64,000 nt of DNA from Bacteroidales bacterium (GTDB taxonomy: Bacteria; Bacteroidota; Bacteroidia; Bacteroidales; WCHB1-69). Within the stretch, counting starts at the first letter, position 1; every line of letters begins with the position of its first letter. A program made the translations under genes and the position numbers. Of this stretch, positions 35,192 through 44,340 are shown piece after piece. The stretch lies in the NCBI GenBank assembly GCA_017535665.1, contig JAFXTS010000013.1:1-64000 (forward strand). The letters run 5' to 3'. The notes beneath the pieces are model-generated. The model was not told the origin of the DNA. It did not search any database and saw only the letters and a program-made list of their open reading frames with translations.

Positions 35192-37321
35192 ATGAAAAAA
35201 ATCTTCTTTTTTGTCGTTATTAGTATGATGATACTCATTCCCAACGCACAAGTAAGTGCACAAGACATCAGCTCAAAAAGCAAAAATTCGTCAAAAGATG
35301 CTTCCCTTCGAGAGGGTCGTCCCACTCCCGACTTTTCGAAAGGCATTTTAACCGAAGAGATTTTGTGGACTTTCGGCCGTGTGAGTGCTCCTGAAGTGTC
35401 TCCCGATGGCACCACCCTGCTGTATGGGGTCACCTATTACAACTACAAGAAAAACAGCGGAAACACCGACCTGTACACGATACCCGTCGGCGGCGGCACT
35501 CCAACACAGGTAACCCGCACCTCCGCCAGCGAATCACAAGCCGTATGGAGACCCGACGGCAAAAAAATCGGCTTCCTGTTCGCCGCTGAAGGTACCATGC
35601 AGATTTTCGAATGCAACCCCGACGGCACCGAACGCAAACAACTCACCCGCTCCAAACTCGACATCAACGGTTTCTCTTACTCACCCGACGGCAAACATCT
35701 CCTATACACCTGCAACGTTCAGCTCGACCCCACCATCGTCGACCGTTACCCTGACCTGCCCAAAGCCAACGCGATGATTTACGACGACCTGATGTACCGC
35801 CACTGGGACAGCTGGGCAGACGGCACATACGCCCACCTGTTCATCGCCCCCTACGATGCGCCCGACAAAGCCATCGAGTTGCTGAAAGGCGAGCGTTTCC
35901 ACTGTCCGGTACCGCCCTTCGGAGGCATGGAGGACGCTGTGTGGAGCCCTGACGGACAGAAGATCGCCTATTGCTGCAAACGCGCCACCGGCAAGGACTT
36001 CGCCGTCAGCACCAACACCGACATCTTCATCTACGACCTCTCCAACGACAAAACCACCAACCTCACCGAAGACAACCTCGGCTACGACATGAACCCCGTG
36101 TGGAGCCCCGACGGCAGCCAGCTCGTATGGTGGAGCATGGCCACCCCCGGCTTCGAGTCCGACCACAAGGTAATGAAGGTGCATGACTTCAAAAACAACG
36201 TCACCGTCAAGCGTGTGTTTGCCGACAATCTGAATCCTGAAAGTTTCGTGTGGAGTCCCGACGGCAAGAAGATCTACTTCCTGAGCAGTTACGAGGGCAC
36301 CAACCAGATTTTTGTTTCACAGACCCGCTCAGAGAAGAAAAAGGAAACCATCACAGAGGTTAAGATTCTCACTAATGGCAACCACGATTACAACAGTCTT
36401 GCATGGGCTAATGGTAAGCTCATCGCCACCAAGACCACCCATCAGCAGCCGGCTGAAATCTACGCCATTGACCCATCCAACAAGGGTGCCGAGACCCAGC
36501 TCACTTTCACCAACAAGGAGTATCTCGACAAGATTGACATGGGCAAGACGGAGAAACGCATGGTGAAGACCACCGACGGCAAGGAGATGCTCGTGTGGGT
36601 GATTTATCCCCCGAAATTCGACCCCAACAAGAAATATCCCGCCCTGCTCTACTGCGAGGGCGGTCCGCAATCACCTGTCAGCCAGTTCTTCTCCTATCGA
36701 TGGAACTTCGCCATCATGGCCGCTCACGGATATATCGTGGTGGCTCCCAACCGTCGCGGTCTGCCCGGCTTCGGCACAGAGTGGAACGACGAGATCAGCA
36801 CCGACTACGGCGGACAGTGCATGAAGGACTACCTCTCCGCCATCGATGATGTGGCGAAAGAATCCTACGTGGATGAGAACCGCTTAGGTGCCGTGGGTGC
36901 CAGCTTCGGCGGATTCTCAGTGTACTGGCTGGCCGGCCACCACGAGAAACGCTTCAAAGCGCTCATCGCCCACTGCGGCATGTTCAACTTCGAGAGCTGG
37001 TACGGCACCACCGAAGAGTTGTTCTTCGCCAACCACGACATCGAAGGCAACTACTGGGACAACACCCCCAACAGCTACAACTTCTCGCCCCACCGCTTCG
37101 TGGGCAACTGGGACACCCCCATCCTCGTCATCCATGGCGGCAACGACTTCCGTATCCCCTACACGGAAGGCATGCAGGCCTTCGACATCGCCCAGATGAA
37201 AGGCATCCCCAGCCGATTCCTCTTCTTCCCCGACGAGAGCCACTTCGTGCTCAAACCACAAAACTCCATCCTCTGGCAGCGCGAATTCTTCCGCTTCCTG
37301 GATGAATATCTGAAAAAATAG
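35192..37321 (+). CDS. Secreted S9 family prolyl oligopeptidase-like peptidase
   Basis: This 709-residue exported serine peptidase has a signal peptide at 1-24. The N-terminal half is a beta-propeller with repeated 'W-SPDG-K-I' blades (VWRPDGKKIGFL, VWSPDGQKIAYC, VWSPDGSQLVWW, VWSPDGKKIYFL). The C-terminal alpha/beta-hydrolase domain has the Ser in GASFGGFSVYW, the Asp in HGGNDFRIPY and the His in DESHFV. The family (DPP IV, DPP 5, acylaminoacyl peptidases) removes dipeptides or acylated residues in the periplasm. This suits an amino-acid-fermenting organism. Exact specificity is not determined. Confidence 0.92.
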   Translation: MKKIFFFVVISMMILIPNAQVSAQDISSKSKNSSKDASLREGRPTPDFSKGILTEEILWTFGRVSAPEVSPDGTTLLYGVTYYNYKKNSGNTDLYTIPVGGGTPTQVTRTSASESQAVWRPDGKKIGFLFAAEGTMQIFECNPDGTERKQLTRSKLDINGFSYSPDGKHLLYTCNVQLDPTIVDRYPDLPKANAMIYDDLMYRHWDSWADGTYAHLFIAPYDAPDKAIELLKGERFHCPVPPFGGMEDAVWSPDGQKIAYCCKRATGKDFAVSTNTDIFIYDLSNDKTTNLTEDNLGYDMNPVWSPDGSQLVWWSMATPGFESDHKVMKVHDFKNNVTVKRVFADNLNPESFVWSPDGKKIYFLSSYEGTNQIFVSQTRSEKKKETITEVKILTNGNHDYNSLAWANGKLIATKTTHQQPAEIYAIDPSNKGAETQLTFTNKEYLDKIDMGKTEKRMVKTTDGKEMLVWVIYPPKFDPNKKYPALLYCEGGPQSPVSQFFSYRWNFAIMAAHGYIVVAPNRRGLPGFGTEWNDEISTDYGGQCMKDYLSAIDDVAKESYVDENRLGAVGASFGGFSVYWLAGHHEKRFKALIAHCGMFNFESWYGTTEELFFANHDIEGNYWDNTPNSYNFSPHRFVGNWDTPILVIHGGNDFRIPYTEGMQAFDIAQMKGIPSRFLFFPDESHFVLKPQNSILWQREFFRFLDEYLKK

Positions 37322-37343
37322 TCATTCTTTTTAATCCTTAATA

Positions 37344-38048
37344 ATGAAAAGAACAATCCTCATCATTCTGTCATTGATGATGCTTTGCGGGCCAATCTCC
37401 GCCCAACAAGACTGTCCGCAGGTGGACTGCCCTGGTATTTGCGGACGGTTCATCGATAACGACGGCGACGGTTTCTGCGACCACGGACAGTTGTCGAAGC
37501 CCAAGGTGGAACCAAAAGCCGAGCAGCCGAAAGCCCCTGAGCACAAAACAGTGGCAGTTCCGACAAAGGAGACTTCCCAGGCAGCAGTTACAGAACAAGA
37601 GCAGCCCGTTTCACAAGAAATCACTCCCGAAAAGCCGGAAGTATCTGACAATGAAAATGCTGGGTACGATGCCCATCAGGCGGTCATCACGCAGCAGCCC
37701 GAGAAGGAAGCCACTACCAAGCCGACCTCTCCCTACCACGTCTATCTCATCCTTGGCGGCACCCTGCTGGCGTATCTCATCTCGTTCATCCTTGTCAAGA
37801 CCAACCAATGGACGAAGGTCACACACCGCAAAGTGTGGAATGTCGCCCTCACGATCACCTTCTTGGTATCGTGCCTGTTAGGGCTGCTTCTGGCCATCTT
37901 CATCCACCACGGCTATCGCCCGCAGAACTACCTGCTTCTGCTGAAGCTGCACGTGTGGTTCGGCATTGCCATGACAGTCATTGCGTTTTTCCATGCATTG
38001 TGGCATATCAACTATTTCAAAACTATTTTCAAAAAAAGAAAAGAGTAA
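37344..38048 (+). CDS. Membrane protein with N-terminal Cys/Asp-rich motif and His-rich TM helices
   Basis: This 234-residue protein has a signal peptide (1-20). A short motif DCPQVDCPGICGRFIDNDGDGFCDHG (23-48) combines four or five Cys with an EF-hand-like DxDGDGxCD loop. A Pro/Glu/Lys-rich linker (50-125) follows. The C-terminus has three TM helices (about 130-150, 160-185, 195-220) with His in IHHGY, LKLHVWFG and FFHALWHINYF, resembling heme-binding DUF4405-type membrane domains. Metal or electron-transfer function is inferred, not shown. It is followed after 13 bp by the LptF/G gene. Confidence 0.65.
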   Translation: MKRTILIILSLMMLCGPISAQQDCPQVDCPGICGRFIDNDGDGFCDHGQLSKPKVEPKAEQPKAPEHKTVAVPTKETSQAAVTEQEQPVSQEITPEKPEVSDNENAGYDAHQAVITQQPEKEATTKPTSPYHVYLILGGTLLAYLISFILVKTNQWTKVTHRKVWNVALTITFLVSCLLGLLLAIFIHHGYRPQNYLLLLKLHVWFGIAMTVIAFFHALWHINYFKTIFKKRKE

Positions 38049-38061
38049 AGAGCCATCGGCG

Positions 38062-39177
38062 ATGAAACTCAGAAAAGACACTTGGAGATGGACCCTCATG
38101 GATACTTACCTTCTACGTAAGTACATCGGTTCTGTATTCTATGCCATTGCCCTGCTGATGACTATCATCATTGTTTTCGACATTTCACAAAACATGCAGT
38201 ATTTCAACAACACCACTGCCATGAATGTCATCACGGGCTACTATCTGAATTTCATCCCCTATTTCGTCACCCTTTTCTTCCCGTTGTTCACCTTCATCTC
38301 GGTCATCTGGTTCACCTCGAAACTGTCGGAGCGCAACGAAATCATCTCCTTCTTCAACGGAGGAGTCAGTTTTTACCGCTTCATCGTGCCATACATTGTG
38401 GGGGCTATCCTGTTGGGCATTTTTTCGCTCTTCCTGTCAAATTTTGTGGTACCCACTGCCAATGCCAATCTCAACACATTCAAAGACAAATACTTTCACG
38501 CCCCCCACAACATGGGAGTCGGTGCCATCACACAGCGCAACTTCCATTTCAAGAACACCAAAAACTCATACGTCTATGTGCAAAACTGGCGCAAAAACGC
38601 GCTGATGGGCGACAAGTTCACCTACGAGATTTTCGGCGAAGAGAACATCCCATACAAACTCAGCGCCGACCGGATCATGTACGACACCTGCAAGTCGAAC
38701 TGGAAGTTATACAACTATCGCATCCGCACCTTCGACGCTGAGGGGCGCGAGCACCTGATCGCCGGCATGGAGATGGACACCACCTTCAACTTTGGCCCCG
38801 CTGACTTCAGTCCGGATGTATCGACGGCGGGCACCATGAGTTACAGCAAACTCAAAAAATTCATCAAAAAGGAGCAGGAAAAAGGCTCCACGCTGGTGAA
38901 GAGTTACCAGATTGAGCAGCACCGAAGGGTGGCCAATCCGGCCTCCATCATTGTGATGACCTTGTTAGGGTTGTGCGTGGCAGCACGAAAGACACAACGA
39001 GGCATCGGAGTGCACATCTTTATCGGAATGTTCTTCGTGTTCACCTTCATCTTCCTGCAACAGGTATCCACCGTCTTCGCCGTTTCTGAGTCTCTATCAC
39101 CGGCCATGGCAGTCTGGCTACCCAATCTCATCTACTTAGGTATCAGTGGATTCCTACTTTACACCATTCCAAAATAG
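38062..39177 (+). CDS. LptF/LptG-family LPS export permease
   Basis: LptF/G permeases form the inner-membrane part of the LptB2FG ABC exporter that extracts LPS. The ATG at 38062 gives 371 residues. A start at 38098 (MDTYLLRKYIGSVFYA) gives 359, closer to the family norm and preceded by a GGAG. The family start YLLRKYIGSVFYAIALLMTIIIVFDISQNM, the periplasmic jellyroll and three C-terminal TM helices are present. An upstream ATG at 37981 lies inside the previous gene and is unlikely. Only one of the two permeases is in the window. A GldA-like ATPase follows after 20 bp. Confidence 0.88.
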   Translation: MKLRKDTWRWTLMDTYLLRKYIGSVFYAIALLMTIIIVFDISQNMQYFNNTTAMNVITGYYLNFIPYFVTLFFPLFTFISVIWFTSKLSERNEIISFFNGGVSFYRFIVPYIVGAILLGIFSLFLSNFVVPTANANLNTFKDKYFHAPHNMGVGAITQRNFHFKNTKNSYVYVQNWRKNALMGDKFTYEIFGEENIPYKLSADRIMYDTCKSNWKLYNYRIRTFDAEGREHLIAGMEMDTTFNFGPADFSPDVSTAGTMSYSKLKKFIKKEQEKGSTLVKSYQIEQHRRVANPASIIVMTLLGLCVAARKTQRGIGVHIFIGMFFVFTFIFLQQVSTVFAVSESLSPAMAVWLPNLIYLGISGFLLYTIPK

Positions 39178-39197
39178 AATAAAAAACATCCAATATC

Positions 39198-39944
39198 ATG
39201 TCAATCATCGTCAACAAAGTATCGAAGCAGTTCGGCAAACAGTGGGCCTTAAAAGAGGTAAGTTTTGAAGTCGGCAAGGGAGAAGTGGTCGGCTTTCTCG
39301 GTCCCAACGGGGCGGGGAAATCCACCATGATGAAGATCATCACCTGCTACCAGCCGCCCACCAGCGGCGACGTGAGCGTGTGCGGACTCGACATCTGGAA
39401 CGACTCGTTAGAACTCCGGAAAAAGGTCGGCTACCTGTCGGAAGCCAACCCGCTGTATATGGACATGTATGTGACTGAGTTCCTTCGCTTCATCGCGGGA
39501 CTGCGGAAAGTGCCGATGTCGCAGCGCAAACAACGTGTGGACCAAGTGATCGAGATGACCGGTCTCGGCCCCGAGATGCACAAGCAGATCGGCCAGCTGT
39601 CGAAAGGCTACAAGCAACGCGTGGGACTGGCACAGGCGCTCATCTCCGACCCCGAGGTGTTGATTTTGGATGAGCCGACTTCCGGACTCGACCCCAACCA
39701 GCTGGTCGGCATCCGCAACCTCATCAAGAAGTGCGGCAAGACCAAGACCGTGCTGCTCTCCACACACATCATGCAGGAGGTGGAGGCTATGTGCAGCCGC
39801 GCCATCATCATCAACAAGGGCGAGATTGTGGCCGATGCCACGTTAGAGAGTTTGCACGAGCAGGCTGCCCAGAGCGGCATAAAGAACGCCTCCCTCGAAG
39901 AACTGTTCCATACCCTCACCAAAAGCGCACCTTCTTCAAAATAA
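39198..39944 (+). CDS. ABC transporter ATP-binding protein, GldA-like
   Basis: This 248-residue ABC ATPase has Walker A GPNGAGKST (35-43), signature LSKGYKQRVGLAQALI, Walker B VLILDEPTSGLDP and switch HIM. The N-terminus (MSIIVNKVSKQFGKQWALKEVSFEVGKGEVVGFLGPNG) and the GYLSEANPLY segment resemble GldA of the gliding/T9SS-associated ABC complex. The GldFG permeases are not adjacent. It lies between the LptF/G permease and the PorE-like gene. A general NatA-type exporter ATPase is the alternative. Confidence 0.8.
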   Translation: MSIIVNKVSKQFGKQWALKEVSFEVGKGEVVGFLGPNGAGKSTMMKIITCYQPPTSGDVSVCGLDIWNDSLELRKKVGYLSEANPLYMDMYVTEFLRFIAGLRKVPMSQRKQRVDQVIEMTGLGPEMHKQIGQLSKGYKQRVGLAQALISDPEVLILDEPTSGLDPNQLVGIRNLIKKCGKTKTVLLSTHIMQEVEAMCSRAIIINKGEIVADATLESLHEQAAQSGIKNASLEELFHTLTKSAPSSK

Positions 39945-39977
39945 TAATTTATTGATTATCAATATAAAAAGAACACC

Positions 39978-42017
39978 ATGAAAAGGCACCTCAAGTTCAT
40001 CATCGGATTGCTGCTCTGCACGGCGGCCTTGTCGCTGCATGCTCAGGACGACGACAACGACGACCCCTGCGTACAAAGCTACCCCAAGGCGGTCAACAAG
40101 CAGTTCCAAAAAGCCCGCGACTTACAAAAATCGGGGAAGAAGTCAGATGCCAACGTCATCTATTATGAGATTTTGGAGGATTATCCCGAACACTTGGAGG
40201 TGAACTATTATCTGGCATTGAGCTATTTTTTGCCCATCAAAATCAACGGATATTATGTTGATAATGAAAGAGATGCAAAAAAAGGCATTGAAGCGGCCAA
40301 CCGTATGGCTGCGGTATGTCCCGAGTACAAGATAGAGATCCATTACTATGCAGCACGGGTGGCCTGGCTGATTGAGGACTTCAACAATGCCATCAAGCAT
40401 GCGCAGATTCTGCTCGACAACCCTGACCTTGTGAAAGACGATGAGCAGCTGGTTCATGCCGAGCAAATCATCAAGTCATCGAAAGTTTTTTCGCAGCTGC
40501 TCAACAACCCGGTGCCGTTCGATCCGAAGCCAGTGCCGGGCATTTCGACAAAGTACGACGAGTACTTGGCGACCATCTCTCCAGACGGAGAGTATTTCTA
40601 TTTCACACGTCGTCAGCCCTATACGCAGCAGAGCGCCTTCGGCAACGAGACTTCCGACCGCGAGTTCTTCTCTTACAGCCGACAGACCGGCAACGGCGGG
40701 TATGAGACCGGCAAGCCCCTCCCCTCTCCCTTCAACGAATCGAGCGGCGAGGGTAGTCCCACCATCAACTTGGCCAATGACATGCTCATCTTCGCGATGG
40801 TGCATGAGACCAAGGGGAAGGACGAGCAGGGCAAGGAGTTTATCTACCCCAACTACGACCTGTTCTACTCGAAGTGGAACGGCTTGGAGTGGTCGGATCC
40901 GCGCTCATTGGGCAACAAGGTGAACCGCGACAACTCGTGGGAGTCGCAGCCGACGCTGAGTTCGGACGGCAACATCCTCTTTTTCGCCTCCGACCGGCCG
41001 GGAGGGTACGGCGGCTCCGACATCTGGATGAGCGAGCGCGATGCCAACGGCAACTGGCAAGAGCCTGTCAACCTCGGTCCCATCATCAACACCAAGGGCA
41101 ACGAGCGGTCGCCCTTCCTCCACACCGACAGCCGCACCCTCTACTTCTCGTCATCCGTCACCGATGCACGACCCGGTCTCGGCGGCATGGACATCTACTA
41201 CTCCAAACTCGATGAGAACGGCAAGTGGAGCAAGCCCGTCAACATCGGCTACCCCATCAACTCGGAGAATGACGACGTGGATTTCTTCGTCAGTCTGGAC
41301 GGCAAAACCGCCTATTTCTCCTCCAACAACCTCGAATCCGAAGACTGGAATATCTACGAATTTTCGTTATACGAAGAGGCACGGCCCAAGAGCATGGTGA
41401 TTGTGAAGGGAACCGTGAACACCGACGACCACGAGTTAGTGAGTGCGGTGGTGGAACTGCGCGACGAGGAGTCGAACATCATCGCCACCACCACAGCCAA
41501 TGCCAACACCGGTCAGTATGCGGTGGCCGCGCAGGTCAACCAAGAGAAGCCGCAAAACCTCATCGTCAACATCAAACAAGATGGGTATGCCTACGACACC
41601 AAGTTGGTGGTGGTGGACCCCGAACCCGCGCCGGTGCTCACCTCCGACGCGGAAGTGAAACGCATCGAGGTCGGAAAAGTGTGCGACCTGCACGACATCT
41701 TCTTCGCCACCAACTCCTACACCCTCACCGACGAGTCGAAACGGCTGATCGACCTCTTCGCCGACTTCTTGGAGCACAACCCCACCGTGAAGGCAGAGAT
41801 CCAGGGCCATACCGACAACATTGGCAACGACAACGACAACCTAATTCTTTCCGACAAGCGCGCACAATCGGTTTATAACTATTTGATAGAAAAAGGAATA
41901 CCCAAAAATAGAATCCGCTATAAAGGCTATGGCGAAAGCAAACCCATTGCCACCAACAGCACTGAAGAAGGAAGAGCTAAAAACCGTAGAACTGTATTTT
42001 TGATTTATGAACGATAA
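39978..42017 (+). CDS. PorE-like OmpA-family protein with TPR, PD40 propeller and carboxypeptidase-regulatory domains
   Basis: This 679-residue exported protein has a signal peptide at 1-22. Domains in order: TPR-like helices (about 40-175); a PD40/WD40-like propeller (about 185-450, blades such as EYLATISPDGEYFYFTRR, QPTLSSDGNILFFASDRPGG and FFVSLDGKTAYFSSN); a carboxypeptidase-regulatory beta-sandwich (about 470-540); and an OmpA C-domain (about 560-679, with LTDESKRLIDLFADFL, IQGHTDNIGN and RAKNRRTVFLIYER). This is the arrangement of PorE, a peptidoglycan-binding T9SS component. Several non-T9SS Bacteroidetes proteins look alike. It overlaps the next gene by 11 bp. Confidence 0.82.
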   Translation: MKRHLKFIIGLLLCTAALSLHAQDDDNDDPCVQSYPKAVNKQFQKARDLQKSGKKSDANVIYYEILEDYPEHLEVNYYLALSYFLPIKINGYYVDNERDAKKGIEAANRMAAVCPEYKIEIHYYAARVAWLIEDFNNAIKHAQILLDNPDLVKDDEQLVHAEQIIKSSKVFSQLLNNPVPFDPKPVPGISTKYDEYLATISPDGEYFYFTRRQPYTQQSAFGNETSDREFFSYSRQTGNGGYETGKPLPSPFNESSGEGSPTINLANDMLIFAMVHETKGKDEQGKEFIYPNYDLFYSKWNGLEWSDPRSLGNKVNRDNSWESQPTLSSDGNILFFASDRPGGYGGSDIWMSERDANGNWQEPVNLGPIINTKGNERSPFLHTDSRTLYFSSSVTDARPGLGGMDIYYSKLDENGKWSKPVNIGYPINSENDDVDFFVSLDGKTAYFSSNNLESEDWNIYEFSLYEEARPKSMVIVKGTVNTDDHELVSAVVELRDEESNIIATTTANANTGQYAVAAQVNQEKPQNLIVNIKQDGYAYDTKLVVVDPEPAPVLTSDAEVKRIEVGKVCDLHDIFFATNSYTLTDESKRLIDLFADFLEHNPTVKAEIQGHTDNIGNDNDNLILSDKRAQSVYNYLIEKGIPKNRIRYKGYGESKPIATNSTEEGRAKNRRTVFLIYER

Positions 42018-42930
42018 CGCCCCCACCCCATCCCTCATCAAAAAGCCCATTCTGGAAGGCAAACATCCTGCCATACAATTATTATATATGGTATTGTTGA
42101 TTTTTGGATGCGGCGTTGTCATCAGCATGCTCGGACTTTTGCTTTCCTACGGCATTTGGGGAATGGAAGTGGAGGTACCAACCGCAGGCTACTATCGTTT
42201 CTTACAGGTTTTCAACGCGATAGGCGTTTTCTTAGTGCCTGCACTGCTGTTCTCCTACCTGCAGCGAAAGCGGTGGTTCAGCTACAACCAGGCGGATTGT
42301 CGCCCCAACAATGGCACCACCCTCATCTACGTGGCAGCGGCAGCGGTATGCATCTTACCCATTGCTGGCCTGATGGTGGAGTTGGGCAAGTTGGTGACCT
42401 GGCCCGACTTCATGGCGAAAATGGAGGAGTGGATGCACGAGCAGCAGGCCTCCGCCGACCATATTTTGGAAATGATGACCGCTGACACCCACATCAGCAC
42501 ACTGATACTCAACCTGTTGGTATGCGCCTTGCTGCCGGCGGTGTGCGAGGAGTTCTTCTTCAGAGGTTCACTACAGCAGTTGCTGCAGCACTGGTTCAAA
42601 AACTCTCATGCCGCGATATGGGTGACGGGCTTCATTTTCAGCGCTATCCATCTGCAAATCGATGGCCTTGTGGCACGCTGGCTGTTGGGCGCTTACCTCG
42701 GCTATCTGTTGGTATGGAGCGGCTCGCTATGGGTGCCCATTCTGGCCCATTTTTTGCATAACGCCTTATCCATTATCATCCAACACATTGTCAACGTCAA
42801 TGGAACGATTACGGAAGAAAACTTCACCCACACCAGCATCTTCTTCTCTCTACTCGCGCTGCTCTTTCTCACCGTCTTTATCTATCTCATTTATAGGTCT
42901 TCCCATAAAAATCAAGTCAATCAAGCATAA
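42007..42930 (+). CDS. CPBP-family intramembrane metalloprotease
   Basis: This 307-residue multi-TM protein of the CPBP/Abi (Rce1-like) family has the catalytic EExxxR as EEFFFR (181-186), then FxxxH as FSAIHLQ and HxxxN as HFLHN in later helices. Members cleave prenylated or other membrane substrates, and some act in bacteriocin immunity or signalling. Its start lies 11 bp inside the PorE-like gene, so translation may be coupled. No specific substrate is suggested by the neighbours. Confidence 0.88.
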   Translation: MNDNAPTPSLIKKPILEGKHPAIQLLYMVLLIFGCGVVISMLGLLLSYGIWGMEVEVPTAGYYRFLQVFNAIGVFLVPALLFSYLQRKRWFSYNQADCRPNNGTTLIYVAAAAVCILPIAGLMVELGKLVTWPDFMAKMEEWMHEQQASADHILEMMTADTHISTLILNLLVCALLPAVCEEFFFRGSLQQLLQHWFKNSHAAIWVTGFIFSAIHLQIDGLVARWLLGAYLGYLLVWSGSLWVPILAHFLHNALSIIIQHIVNVNGTITEENFTHTSIFFSLLALLFLTVFIYLIYRSSHKNQVNQA

Positions 42931-42987
42931 AATTCAGTTATCTGATAAAAGAAAATCCAATTTTGTACGTTAATACTAAATTTGTTA

Positions 42988-44316
42988 ATGAATAATATGA
43001 CACGACGCAGCCTTTTGATTCTCGGATGTTTTCTCATCCCCTTCCTACTACAGGCACAGGACTCTGTACATGTTAATTTACAGCAGGCCATTGAGATAGC
43101 GCTGAATGAGAATCCCACCATCAAGATTGCCAACCGGAATATTGAATCGAAAAAATATTCCAAGGACGAGCAGATTGCCGCTCTGTTTCCGACTGTGGCG
43201 GCCAGTGGAAGTTACCAGCGCACGGTGAAAAAGCAGAAGATGACCATGGAGATGGGCGGCAACCCGATGACCATCGAGGTAGGTACGAGCAACAACTACT
43301 CCGCTGGCATCAACTTCTCACTGCCTTTGGTGGCAGCCCCCACCTGGTACAACCTGAAACTCTCGCAGTTGGATGTGGAAGCCGCGATGGAGAGTGCCCG
43401 TTCCTCCCGCATTTCGTTGGTCAACGAGGTGAAGAAAGCCTACTATGGTATGCTGTTGGCCAAGGACTCATACCGCGTGCTGTTGGTCAATTACGAGAAT
43501 GTGCAATACACGGCAGAGAACATCAACAACAAATACGAACAGGGGTTGGCCTCCGATTTCGACAAACTGCGCGCCGACGTACAGGTGAAGAACCAGAAGC
43601 CGCAACTCACCGCTGCTGAAAACACGGTACAACTCGCCACCATGATGCTGAAAGTGCTCATTGGGGTGGATGTCAATGAACCGATCATTTTTGATGGTCA
43701 ATTGTCTGACTTTGAAAATGAAATGCTCAACTACCAAGTGCCGGAAGCCCAAAACGTTTCGTTGGCCAACAACAGCGATCTCCAACAGCTCGACCTGTCG
43801 AAAAACAGTCTTGACATGAGCGTAAAACTCATCAAAGCATCCGCTTGTCCCACCCTGGCTTTCAGCGGAAACGCACAATATATGACCATGGCCAACGACT
43901 TCGACTTCGCCAACTACAACTGGTTCCCCTACGCTGTGGTGGGCTTGTCGCTCAACGTGCCCATCACCTCGTGGATTGGCACTTCCTACAAAATCAAAGA
44001 GACGCGTTTGGCCATCGACAACCTCGAAGAACAGCGCAAATATGTGGAGAACAACCTGCGGGTGAGCGTAAACAACAACCTGTCGAACATTCGCAATGCC
44101 TTAGAGGATGTAACCTCCAACAAGGAGACGATGATGCAGGCACAGCGCGCATACGAAATTGTGCAGAAGCAGTTTGAGGTGGGACTTGCCACCTGGCTGG
44201 ATCTCAACTCTGCCGAACTCGCCCTCACCCAGTCGCAGTTGCTTTACCATCAATCCATCTACAACTTCCTGACCTCCAAGACCGAACTGGAAGCCCTCAT
44301 GGGACAAGAAAATTAA
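42988..44316 (+). CDS. TolC-family outer-membrane efflux protein
   Basis: This 442-residue outer-membrane channel subunit has a signal peptide (about 1-23, ending LQAQ). Two repeats of the OEP domain follow: VHVNLQQAIEIALNENPTI at the start, and AYEIVQKQFEVGLATWLDLNSAELALTQSQ near the end. The ATG at 42988 is preferred over an upstream TTG at 42982. It precedes an HlyD-like adaptor by 24 bp, but no RND or ABC pump gene follows. The likely pump is the RND gene at 21763. Confidence 0.92.
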   Translation: MNNMTRRSLLILGCFLIPFLLQAQDSVHVNLQQAIEIALNENPTIKIANRNIESKKYSKDEQIAALFPTVAASGSYQRTVKKQKMTMEMGGNPMTIEVGTSNNYSAGINFSLPLVAAPTWYNLKLSQLDVEAAMESARSSRISLVNEVKKAYYGMLLAKDSYRVLLVNYENVQYTAENINNKYEQGLASDFDKLRADVQVKNQKPQLTAAENTVQLATMMLKVLIGVDVNEPIIFDGQLSDFENEMLNYQVPEAQNVSLANNSDLQQLDLSKNSLDMSVKLIKASACPTLAFSGNAQYMTMANDFDFANYNWFPYAVVGLSLNVPITSWIGTSYKIKETRLAIDNLEEQRKYVENNLRVSVNNNLSNIRNALEDVTSNKETMMQAQRAYEIVQKQFEVGLATWLDLNSAELALTQSQLLYHQSIYNFLTSKTELEALMGQEN

Positions 44317-44340
44317 TGAAAAACAAGACATTATATAAAT

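Noticed and set aside
37981-38061. Upstream start for the LptF/G permease
   Set aside because: It would overlap 68 bp of the previous gene and adds a segment absent from the family.
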